From: an uncultured Porphyromonadaceae bacterium | Lineage (GTDB): Bacteria; Bacteroidota; Bacteroidia; Bacteroidales; Muribaculaceae | Length of the DNA: 5,718 nucleotides | Reading direction: 5' to 3' | Assembly (NCBI GenBank): GCA_947178565.1 | Contig: CAMWYV010000090.1 | Coordinates: 1 to 5,718 of the forward strand | Position numbers and translations under genes: made by a program | Shown here: positions 1 through 5,718 of the stretch, piece after piece | How positions within the stretch are numbered: the stretch's first letter is position 1 | How the letters are laid out: every line of letters begins with the position of its first letter | The notes under the pieces: generated by a model | Databases searched by the model: none | What the model was told of the DNA's origin: nothing | Seen by the model: the letters and a program-made list of their open reading frames with translations, nothing else

Positions 1-63
1 CCTGTTGATATTGTAATTACAGAATCAAAAACATATCTAATTCGCGGTAGAAAGCGTAGATAG
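1..63 (+). CDS. C-terminal end of an unidentified protein (5' partial)
   Basis: Frame 1 is open from the window edge and ends at TAG (61-63), giving a 20-residue tail PVDIVITESKTYLIRGRKRR. The tail alternates short beta-like hydrophobic runs with polar residues and ends in a strongly basic cluster. A strong intrinsic terminator begins about 30 bp downstream, which supports this being the true 3' end of a + strand gene rather than chance coding. The fragment is too short to assign a family. The terminator suggests it is not co-transcribed with the iron transporter gene that follows. Confidence 0.6.
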   Translation, partial: PVDIVITESKTYLIRGRKRR

Positions 64-94
64 ATGTGCTTATTTAAAATCGTTATAAATAATT

Positions 95-129
95 TAGCCG
101 GATTTCTTTGGGAATCCGGCTATTTTTTT
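95..129 (+). terminator. Rho-independent terminator of the upstream gene
   Basis: A perfect 10-bp stem, TAGCCGGATT (95-104) pairing with AATCCGGCTA (113-122), closes an 8-nt loop (105-112) and is followed directly by seven T residues (123-129). It sits about 30 bp after the stop codon at 61-63 and about 35 bp before the ATG of the iron transporter gene. It therefore most likely ends transcription of the upstream gene and insulates the transporter gene. There is no matching T-tract on the other strand, so it should work only on + strand transcripts. Confidence 0.9.
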
Positions 130-138
130 GAAACTTTG
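107..138 (+). promoter_or_regulatory. Candidate Bacteroides-type promoter for the FeoAB gene
   Basis: TTTG at 107-110, a 20-nt spacer and AAACTTTG at 131-138 resemble the Bacteroidetes primary sigma factor consensus (TTTG, 19-21 nt, TAnnTTTG), with the first base of the -7 element mismatched (A for T). Transcription would begin near 143-146 and leave a leader of about 20 nt before the ATG at 164. The -33 element lies in the loop of the preceding terminator. I see no convincing Fur-like palindrome around it. The mismatch and the short AT-rich stretch keep this tentative. Confidence 0.4.
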
Positions 139-163
139 CAGTCAATATTAGGCATCCTTACAA

Positions 164-2572
164 ATGAAGTTAGACGAACTGCATACCGGCGAAACCGCCA
201 TCATTGTTAAGATTCTGGGACACGGAGCATTCAGAAAGCGCATGATTGAGATGGGTTTTGTTAAAGGGCATGAGATTAAAGTACTCCTTCATGCACCTCT
301 CAAAGATCCGATCAAGTATAGCATAATGGGCTATGAGGTTTCTCTTCGTCGCTCTGAAGCACGTCTTGTAGAAGTACTTCCTGTGGAGGTGGAGTCACAC
401 GAGAATTCTGTCATTAAATCAGATGAGCGCCAGACAGCATATACTGAAAAAGAATTTTATGCACGGCGCAAAACAATCAATGTTGCTCTGGTAGGCAATC
501 CAAATTGCGGAAAGACATCATTATTCAATATAGCGTCAGGAGCCAGGGAGCATGTAGGTAACTACAGCGGGGTTACGGTGGACGCCAAGGTTGGTAAATT
601 CAATCATGGAGGCTACACATTCAATATTGTTGATTTGCCTGGAACATATTCGCTTGCTTCATATTCACCGGAAGAGCTATATGTCAGAAAATATCTCAGG
701 GATGAAACTCCGGATGTTATTATTAATGTGGTGGTCGCCTCCAATCTGGAAAGAAATCTTTATCTTACTACTGAATTGATTGACATGGACAGGAGCATGG
801 TGATTGCTTTGAACATGTATGATGAACTGAAGAAAAGTGGTGATGAACTTGACTACAAACTGCTTGGCGAGATGATTGGAGTGCCGGTAGTTCCAACGGT
901 TTCCAGAACCGGGGAGGGAATAGACCGGCTTTTTGACACTGTTATAGATGTATATGAAGGCAGAGAGGATGCGGTTCGTCATATCCACGTACCACTTGGC
1001 GAGGATATAGAGAGAAGTGTGACCGTAATTAAGGATGAAATCAAGAAAGATGATCATATAGGACGCCATTTCTCACCACGCTATCTTGCCATCAAGATTC
1101 TGGAGCGTGACAAGGAAGTGGAGGAGGAAGTGAGGAAACTTCCGTCGGGAAAAAATATTTTAGAATTGCGGGACAATGAGCTCCAGAGAATTGAAAAGGT
1201 ATGTAATGACGATGTGTCATCTATTATTGCCGGTGAAAAATATGGATTCATTGCCGGAGCACTTGCCGAAACACTTGTTAAGAGTGAGAAAGAGAGTAAT
1301 GAATCCACAAGAATAATCGACACCTTTGTAACCAATAAACTTTTCGGTTTTCCCATATTTCTTATCATAATGTTTGCCATCTTCTGGGCCACCTTTGAAA
1401 TTGGCTCATATCCGATGGCGTGGATAGAAAGCCTTGTGGGATGGATAGCAGGAGTAGTGCAGGATCTGATGCCGGATGGACCTCTGAAAGACCTAATAGC
1501 CGATGGTGTCATCGGGGGTGTAGGCGGTGTGATTGTATTTCTTCCTAACATTCTTATCCTTTATTTCTGCATTTCATTTATGGAGGACTCGGGCTACATG
1601 GCGAGAGCGGCTTTCATAATGGATAAGCTGATGCACCGTATAGGGTTGCATGGCAAATCATTTATTCCTCTTGTTATGGGTTTCGGTTGCAATGTCCCGG
1701 CAATTATGTCAAGCCGGTCTATTGAAAGCCGGTCAAGCAGAATTATAACGATTTTAATAAATCCGTTTATGTCGTGTTCCGCACGTCTTCCGGTATATGT
1801 GCTTCTGGTTGGCACTTTCTTTGAAAAGCATGCCGCATTGGTTTTTCTCGGATTGTATCTTATCGGAATACTTGTGGCGATGGCAACCGCAAGGTTGTTG
1901 CGCAGTTTCTGGTTTAAGGCTGATGAAACTCCGTTTGTGATGGAGCTGCCACCTTATCGAATACCAACTCTGAAAGCGTCTCTTCGCCATATGTGGGGGA
2001 AAGGCGAGCAGTATCTCAAGAAAATGGGTGGAGTGATACTTGTGGCAAGTATAATAGTTTGGGCACTCGATTACTTCCCGCTACACGATGAAGATGCGAC
2101 TGCTGTTCCTCTATCCGGTGACACTACCGAATTTGCTGCCACAGATAATTCCGCGATTGATATTAAGTCTGACTCATATCTGGAGATGGCAGGTAAACTA
2201 GTAAATCCGATAATGGAACCGCTCGGTTTTCATTGGAGGGCATCAGTAGCTGCTTTGGCAGGTGTCCCCGCAAAAGAGATAGTGGTTTCCACTCTGGGTG
2301 TGCTTTATACCGGTGATTCAGAGGTTGAGGAAAGCTCGCTGGCGGCAAGGCTCACCGCCCCTAATCCCGTAACCGGTAATCCGGATTTCACTGCTGCCGC
2401 TGCGCTTAGCTTTATGATTTTCATATTGTTGTACTGTCCGTGTACTGCCACAGTCATCGCTATTGTAAGAGAAACCGGTAGCTGGAAATATGGCTTGTTC
2501 TCAGTGGTGTATAACACTGCGGTCGCTTGGTTGGTTGCATTTGCCGCTTACAGAATAATGCTGTTAGTATAA
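164..2572 (+). CDS. feoB: Ferrous iron transporter, FeoA-FeoB fusion protein
   Basis: This inner-membrane Fe(II) uptake protein has 802 residues because an SH3-like FeoA domain (about 1-73) is fused through a charged linker (about 74-104) to FeoB. The G domain shows G1 GNPNCGKTS (111-119), switch I VGNYSGVTVD (131-140), G3 DLPG (157-160), G4 NMYD (217-220) and a G5-like SRTGEG (247-252). A helical, charged S-domain follows (about 265-375). The membrane part (about 390-802) carries two gate-type regions with the conserved GFGCNVP (506-512), FMSCSARLPVY (535-545), GVPAKEIVVSTLGVLY (700-715) and YCPC (757-760) motifs. A polar, acidic loop lies at about 640-673. All key motifs are intact. No separate FeoA or FeoC gene is visible. 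The ATG at 164 begins a typical FeoA N-terminus (MKLDELHTGE) and has an A-rich leader. In Porphyromonas one FeoB paralogue has been linked to manganese rather than iron, so metal preference is inferred. Confidence 0.96.
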   Translation: MKLDELHTGETAIIVKILGHGAFRKRMIEMGFVKGHEIKVLLHAPLKDPIKYSIMGYEVSLRRSEARLVEVLPVEVESHENSVIKSDERQTAYTEKEFYARRKTINVALVGNPNCGKTSLFNIASGAREHVGNYSGVTVDAKVGKFNHGGYTFNIVDLPGTYSLASYSPEELYVRKYLRDETPDVIINVVVASNLERNLYLTTELIDMDRSMVIALNMYDELKKSGDELDYKLLGEMIGVPVVPTVSRTGEGIDRLFDTVIDVYEGREDAVRHIHVPLGEDIERSVTVIKDEIKKDDHIGRHFSPRYLAIKILERDKEVEEEVRKLPSGKNILELRDNELQRIEKVCNDDVSSIIAGEKYGFIAGALAETLVKSEKESNESTRIIDTFVTNKLFGFPIFLIIMFAIFWATFEIGSYPMAWIESLVGWIAGVVQDLMPDGPLKDLIADGVIGGVGGVIVFLPNILILYFCISFMEDSGYMARAAFIMDKLMHRIGLHGKSFIPLVMGFGCNVPAIMSSRSIESRSSRIITILINPFMSCSARLPVYVLLVGTFFEKHAALVFLGLYLIGILVAMATARLLRSFWFKADETPFVMELPPYRIPTLKASLRHMWGKGEQYLKKMGGVILVASIIVWALDYFPLHDEDATAVPLSGDTTEFAATDNSAIDIKSDSYLEMAGKLVNPIMEPLGFHWRASVAALAGVPAKEIVVSTLGVLYTGDSEVEESSLAARLTAPNPVTGNPDFTAAAALSFMIFILLYCPCTATVIAIVRETGSWKYGLFSVVYNTAVAWLVAFAAYRIMLLV

Positions 2573-2581
2573 CACTGAATT

Positions 2582-5026
2582 TTACCTGAGTTCTACAACT
2601 GTTATTCCGGCACCACCGAATTGCACATGCTCATCACGGTAGGATCTTACCTCTGAAACTGTGTCAAGATATTGCCTTATGGCTTCCCGTAATGCTCCGG
2701 TGCCTGTGCCGTGGAGTATTCTTACCCTGCCGGATGAAAACTGCACTGCATCGTCAATAAAGTAGGTGACAGCTTGTATAGCCTCATCCACTCTCATGCC
2801 GCGCACATCTATTTCAGGACTGAAATTAAGTTGACGCTCTCTGCTGGAATCCGATGTGGAATTGCTTATAAATGTCACGTTATGAGATTTCTCCGGTTTA
2901 GCATCGGTGAGTATGAGGCGTGATGATTTCACTGTGGTTTTCATTATGCCGAATGCTACAGTCGCATTATTGCCACTCAGCTCCAGAATCTTTCCTACGC
3001 TTCCTTCTCCGTCAAGTTTAACTGAATCACCCACGGAAAGCGGATGCTGGGATATCTTGCTTTCGACTGAAGGTTTCTGTTTTTTCTTCTTCGGCGCTTT
3101 TTTGAGCAAAGGATGCATCTCATCCCTATGCCCGGCGATACTCTCTTTGGTCTCGATTAGTTTGCGGCGAGCCTCCAAGGTCTTTTGCTTCTCGGCTTGA
3201 GCTGTACGAATCTCACGGATAGTTCGTTCAACTGATGCGTTACTCGAGGATATGATGCGTTGCGCTTCCTCTTTGGCTTGATCTATGATTTCTCTGCGCT
3301 TTGAGCGGAGAGTCTCGGCATCACCCTCATACCGCTCTATCACCTCGTCAAGCCGTTTTTCTTTACGCTTGATTTCTGTCCGTTTGTTTTCCCAGTATTT
3401 GCGGTCGCGCGCTATATCAAGCAGATATTTGTCGAGATTGATATATTCGCTTCCTACTATACTCTCCGCCTCCTCGATAATATCGGAGGGCAGACCTGTT
3501 TTGCGTGCAATTTCTACAGCAAACGAGCTGCCGGGGTTACCTATAGACAATTTGAACAGGGGTTGCATCAGATGGCGGTCATAGAGCATGGAGCCGTTTA
3601 CCAATCCATCTGTATCTTCAGCAAACTGCTTGAGATTCTGATAGTGGGTTGTGATAACTCCCCACATTTTAGCATCGGCGAATTTATGAAGCACGGCTTG
3701 AGCTATGGCGCCCCCTATCTGAGGCTCCGTGCCGGAGCCGAACTCGTCTATAAGCACGAGTGAACTTGGTCTGCCTCTGCCCACAAACAGTTTCATGTTG
3801 CGCAGATGTGAACTATACGTACTAAGGTCATCCTCGATTGACTGGTTGTCACCTATATCTACGAATATGTCGTTGAAAATTCCGAAATGCGAATTCTCAT
3901 AAACCGGTGGAAGCATGCCGCATTGTGCCATATACTGCACAATGCCGACTGTTTTAAGGCATACGGACTTACCGCCTGCATTCGGACCAGAAATAATCAG
4001 GATTCGTCTGGAAGGGGATAGGTGAATGTCAAGCGGCACAATTTCTCTCCCTTGTGATTTGAGTGATTTCAATAGCACAGGATGAACGGCGTGATACCAT
4101 TCAATCTCCGGTTTCTTTGATAAATGTGGCAAAGTGCCTCCGCAATCGATCGCAAACAATGCTTTTGCTCTGATAAAATCAAGATTGTCAAGAATATCGA
4201 TTGAACTGAGAATATTAGGTATGTACGGGCGCAACTTAGAGCATAGTTCAGATAGAATCCGCATTATTTCCCTCTTCTCCTCAAGCTGAAGTTCGCGGAT
4301 GCGGTTATTTGCCTCCACAACCTCAGCCGGCTCGATATAGATGGTTTTGCCGGAAGCGCTTTCATCGTGCACTATACCCGGCAATCTCCTTTTATTCATC
4401 GGGGCAACCGGAAGAACGAGACGTCCGTCACGCATGGCAGGTGAGGCATCCGATTCAAGAATACCTTCCGCTATTGCCTTGGTCATGACTCTGCGCATGG
4501 CGGAATTCACAGTGCCGCTCATGGAGGAGAGTGAGCGGCGTATTTCACTCAAAGCCGCCGATGCATTGTCCTTGACATTACCGAATCTGTCAAGAATACG
4601 GTCAATTTCTCTACGGCACTGCTCAAATGTTTCTATCCGGGAGGCGATGATATCAAGTTCCGGCAGACGGGAATTACCATCTTCATCTTTCATATTGCGG
4701 AAAAAGCGGCTCGTTTCCTCAATACTCTCCAATGCTTTGGCTACAGAAAGCATATCACCCGGCGAGCAATTGCTTCCGGGCACTTTGAGCCCTTTCAGCA
4801 CTTTTGACGCCTCACCGCAACTGTTTGCCGGCATCGCATCCTCTCCTCTTGCAATCTGAGTCATCTCGTGAACTGAGATGAGTGCGCTCTTCACCATACT
4901 GAAATCAGTTGAAAAAGCCATCTCCTCAGCCCTGGCAGCGGCTCCGGAAGTGGTGCAACGCTTAGCGACCGATTCCCTTATCTTGTCAAAACCTATCTTG
5001 TATTCAAATGAGTCAGGATATATCAT
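2582..5026 (-). CDS. mutS2: MutS2 family protein (MutS-like ATPase with Smr domain)
   Basis: The 814-residue cytoplasmic protein is full length for MutS2 and lacks the mismatch-recognition domain of MutS1. In order it has an N-terminal helical core (about 1-320) and a MutS-type ABC ATPase (about 325-525). The ATPase shows Walker A GPNAGGKS (347-354), the STYSSHL signature (402-408), Walker B LVLIDEFGSGTEP (423-435) with D427/E428, and the TTH switch histidine (H461). A charged coiled coil (about 530-635), a lysine-rich linker (KKAPKKKKQK, 642-651), a small KOW-like barrel (about 661-708) and a C-terminal Smr domain (about 736-814, DVRG 740-743, HGTGTGAL 772-779) follow. The family is known for suppressing recombination in Helicobacter and for acting on collided ribosomes in Bacillus; which role applies here cannot be read from sequence. 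The start is chosen because the MIYP...FEYKIGFDKIR N-terminus matches relatives and the next Met is residue 36. The gene converges with feoB, 9 bp apart. Confidence 0.96.
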   Translation of the reverse strand: MIYPDSFEYKIGFDKIRESVAKRCTTSGAAARAEEMAFSTDFSMVKSALISVHEMTQIARGEDAMPANSCGEASKVLKGLKVPGSNCSPGDMLSVAKALESIEETSRFFRNMKDEDGNSRLPELDIIASRIETFEQCRREIDRILDRFGNVKDNASAALSEIRRSLSSMSGTVNSAMRRVMTKAIAEGILESDASPAMRDGRLVLPVAPMNKRRLPGIVHDESASGKTIYIEPAEVVEANNRIRELQLEEKREIMRILSELCSKLRPYIPNILSSIDILDNLDFIRAKALFAIDCGGTLPHLSKKPEIEWYHAVHPVLLKSLKSQGREIVPLDIHLSPSRRILIISGPNAGGKSVCLKTVGIVQYMAQCGMLPPVYENSHFGIFNDIFVDIGDNQSIEDDLSTYSSHLRNMKLFVGRGRPSSLVLIDEFGSGTEPQIGGAIAQAVLHKFADAKMWGVITTHYQNLKQFAEDTDGLVNGSMLYDRHLMQPLFKLSIGNPGSSFAVEIARKTGLPSDIIEEAESIVGSEYINLDKYLLDIARDRKYWENKRTEIKRKEKRLDEVIERYEGDAETLRSKRREIIDQAKEEAQRIISSSNASVERTIREIRTAQAEKQKTLEARRKLIETKESIAGHRDEMHPLLKKAPKKKKQKPSVESKISQHPLSVGDSVKLDGEGSVGKILELSGNNATVAFGIMKTTVKSSRLILTDAKPEKSHNVTFISNSTSDSSRERQLNFSPEIDVRGMRVDEAIQAVTYFIDDAVQFSSGRVRILHGTGTGALREAIRQYLDTVSEVRSYRDEHVQFGGAGITVVELR

Positions 5027-5030
5027 ACTG

Positions 5031-5062
5031 CAAAATTAATCAAAAATGGTGTGGTGCTCAAA
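5031..5062 (-). promoter_or_regulatory. Consensus Bacteroides-type promoter of mutS2
   Basis: Read on the minus strand, TTTG (5062-5059), a spacer of exactly 20 nt and TAATTTTG (5038-5031) match the Bacteroidetes primary sigma factor consensus (TTTG, 19-21 nt, TAnnTTTG) at every defined position. Only four bases (CAGT) separate the -7 element from the mutS2 ATG at 5026-5024. Transcription would therefore start at or within a few bases of the start codon, leaving no room for a ribosome binding site. Confidence 0.7.
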
Positions 5063-5093
5063 CAGTTGGAATCTTCACCGCAACATTTTCACT

Positions 5094-5112
5094 CATATTT
5101 GTGTTATATTTT
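5094..5112 (+). promoter_or_regulatory. Possible promoter region of the HdeD-like gene
   Basis: Two overlapping near-matches to the TAnnTTTG -7 element lie 25-43 bp before the ATG at 5137: CATATTTG (5094-5101) and TATATTTT (5105-5112). Each differs from consensus at one defined base. Neither has a TTTG at the usual 19-21 nt upstream; the nearest partial match is GTTG at 5065-5068, which is too far. The downstream stretch to the ATG is almost entirely A/T. The gene must be read from this spacer because its neighbour is divergent, but the exact element is uncertain. Confidence 0.3.
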
Positions 5113-5136
5113 AAAAATTAACTAATACATAAAACT

Positions 5137-5694
5137 ATGAAATCGTTAAATGTTAACTTCTGGGGACAGTCAAAATATTGGTGGACTATCCTTCTCCTCG
5201 GCATCCTGATGGTGCTTTGTGGCTTCGCATATTGGTTCTGGCCTGTGCAGGGCTTTGCAATCGCTTCACAGATTTTTGGCTGGCTTCTCGTTCTTGCCGG
5301 TATTATCCAGCTTTGTGCCGCTGCCGGTCCTCATCGTCCCAGAGGCTGGGGCTGGTGGATTACAGGTGGCGTGATTGATATGTTTATCGGTTTTATGCTG
5401 GTGCGCAGCATTATACTTAGTGAAGAGGTATTCCCTTATTTCATTTCTATTATTTTCCTTTTCTGGGGTATAAGTGCGATATTCAGTTCTATCAGCCAAC
5501 GCGACAGAAAGTACTGGTGGCTATATCTCATCAATGGTATTCTCCTTATGGTCATAGGATTCTTCTTTATCGAAGCAGGTTATGTGCAGGATATGATGAT
5601 GACAAGTTTCCTCACTTCTCTCGCATTTATCTATTGGGGCTTCTCTATCGCCATGCTTTCTTATGACATGAAACCTACTGAAATTGAGAAATAA
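5137..5694 (+). CDS. HdeD/DUF308-like six-helix membrane protein
   Basis: The 185-residue protein is almost wholly hydrophobic, with six predicted membrane helices at about 15-36, 40-62, 72-93, 97-117, 126-147 and 154-175, short loops and a charged tail (MKPTEIEK). It has no cleavable signal peptide. The length and the three-hairpin plan match the HdeD/DUF308 family, whose E. coli member is linked to acid resistance at high cell density; the molecular activity of the family is not established. An internal threefold repeat is visible: WW-containing helices KYWWTILLLGILMVLCGF (13-30), WGWWITGGVIDMFIGFML (71-88) and KYWWLYLINGILLMVIGFFF (125-144) each start a hairpin. The ATG at 5137 follows an A-rich leader without Shine-Dalgarno, as usual for the group. 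It is divergent from mutS2, with no sign of shared function. Family assignment is by fold pattern, so function is inferred. Confidence 0.82.
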   Translation: MKSLNVNFWGQSKYWWTILLLGILMVLCGFAYWFWPVQGFAIASQIFGWLLVLAGIIQLCAAAGPHRPRGWGWWITGGVIDMFIGFMLVRSIILSEEVFPYFISIIFLFWGISAIFSSISQRDRKYWWLYLINGILLMVIGFFFIEAGYVQDMMMTSFLTSLAFIYWGFSIAMLSYDMKPTEIEK

Positions 5695-5718
5695 ACTTAA
5701 TAATCTGCTGTTTATATG
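5695..5718 (+). other. 3' flank of the HdeD-like gene, window ends on an ATG
   Basis: After the TAA at 5692-5694 the remaining 24 bases are AT-rich and contain no hairpin or T-tract that could act as a terminator. The last three bases are ATG (5716-5718), which could be the start of a co-transcribed gene 21 bp downstream, but no coding sequence is available to test this. Confidence 0.3.

Larger units (their letters stand above)
5027..5136. other. Divergent intergenic spacer between mutS2 and the HdeD-like gene
   Basis: This 110-bp stretch must carry the promoters for both flanking genes. The mutS2 half holds the consensus promoter, and the half next to the HdeD-like gene is nearly pure A/T (5104-5134). 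I see no small ORF, no long inverted repeat that would suggest an operator, and no RNA-like structure. Confidence 0.7.

Noticed and set aside
64..163. Possible Fur or other metal-dependent operator before the iron transporter gene
   Set aside because: The AT-rich stretch was read for a GATAAT-type inverted repeat and none was convincing; the only clear symmetry there is the terminator stem.
1081..1551. A 156-codon open frame on the - strand within feoB
   Set aside because: It is antisense to the S-domain and first membrane segments of FeoB, its composition is low-complexity serine/proline/isoleucine, and no promoter or family signal supports it.
3920..3945. Perfect 9-bp inverted repeat (GCATTGTGC / GCACAATGC) with an 8-nt spacer inside mutS2
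   Set aside because: It encodes ordinary ATPase-domain residues (GIVQYMAQCG) just after the Walker A motif, has no T-tract, and a 9-bp match with a short spacer is plausible by chance in a window this size.
4341..4859. A 172-codon open frame on the + strand opposite mutS2
   Set aside because: It lies entirely antisense to well-conserved MutS2 coding sequence, has a serine/arginine/leucine-rich composition typical of shadow frames, and shows no recognisable domain.
5716..5718. ATG at the extreme window end as the start of a further gene
   Set aside because: No codons follow it in the window, so it cannot be told from a chance ATG in AT-rich sequence.
1..5718. A defence system, mobile element, CRISPR array or other novel system
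   Set aside because: Every long stretch is accounted for by conserved FeoB, MutS2 and HdeD-like coding sequence. I saw no spaced direct repeats, terminal inverted repeats, transposase or integrase motifs, and no compositional break.

Overview
The window looks like a chromosomal housekeeping segment from a member of the Bacteroidales. Four things support this: ferrous-iron transporter protein is a FeoA-FeoB fusion, MutS2 begins with the MIYP...FEYKIGFDKIR type of N-terminus common in that group, start codons are preceded by A-rich leaders with no Shine-Dalgarno, and the best promoter matches the Bacteroides consensus (TTTG, 20 nt, TAnnTTTG). A family such as Muribaculaceae is possible, but the sequence seen here does not settle it.

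Layout. Bases 1-63 are the last 20 codons plus stop of an unidentified + strand gene. A strong intrinsic terminator (95-129) follows, and a candidate promoter for the next gene overlaps it. Bases 164-2572 (+) encode an 802-residue FeoA-FeoB fusion for GTP-dependent ferrous iron uptake. Bases 2582-5026 (-) encode an 814-residue MutS2 with complete MutS-type ATPase motifs, coiled coil, basic linker, small beta-barrel and Smr domain. The two genes converge with only 9 bp between stop codons. mutS2 is read from a consensus promoter so close to its ATG that the mRNA should be leaderless or nearly so. A 110-bp AT-rich divergent spacer (5027-5136) separates it from a + strand gene (5137-5694) for a six-helix membrane protein of the HdeD/DUF308 type. 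The last 24 bases hold no assignable gene, though the window ends exactly on an ATG.

The genes show no shared pathway. Iron uptake, DNA/ribosome quality control and a possible stress-related membrane protein appear to be separate transcription units. I found no mobile element, CRISPR array, RNA gene, phage gene or defence system, and nothing I would call an undescribed system. The observations worth checking are regulatory: the terminator-promoter overlap, the predicted leaderless mutS2 transcript and the tight convergent junction without an evident terminator.
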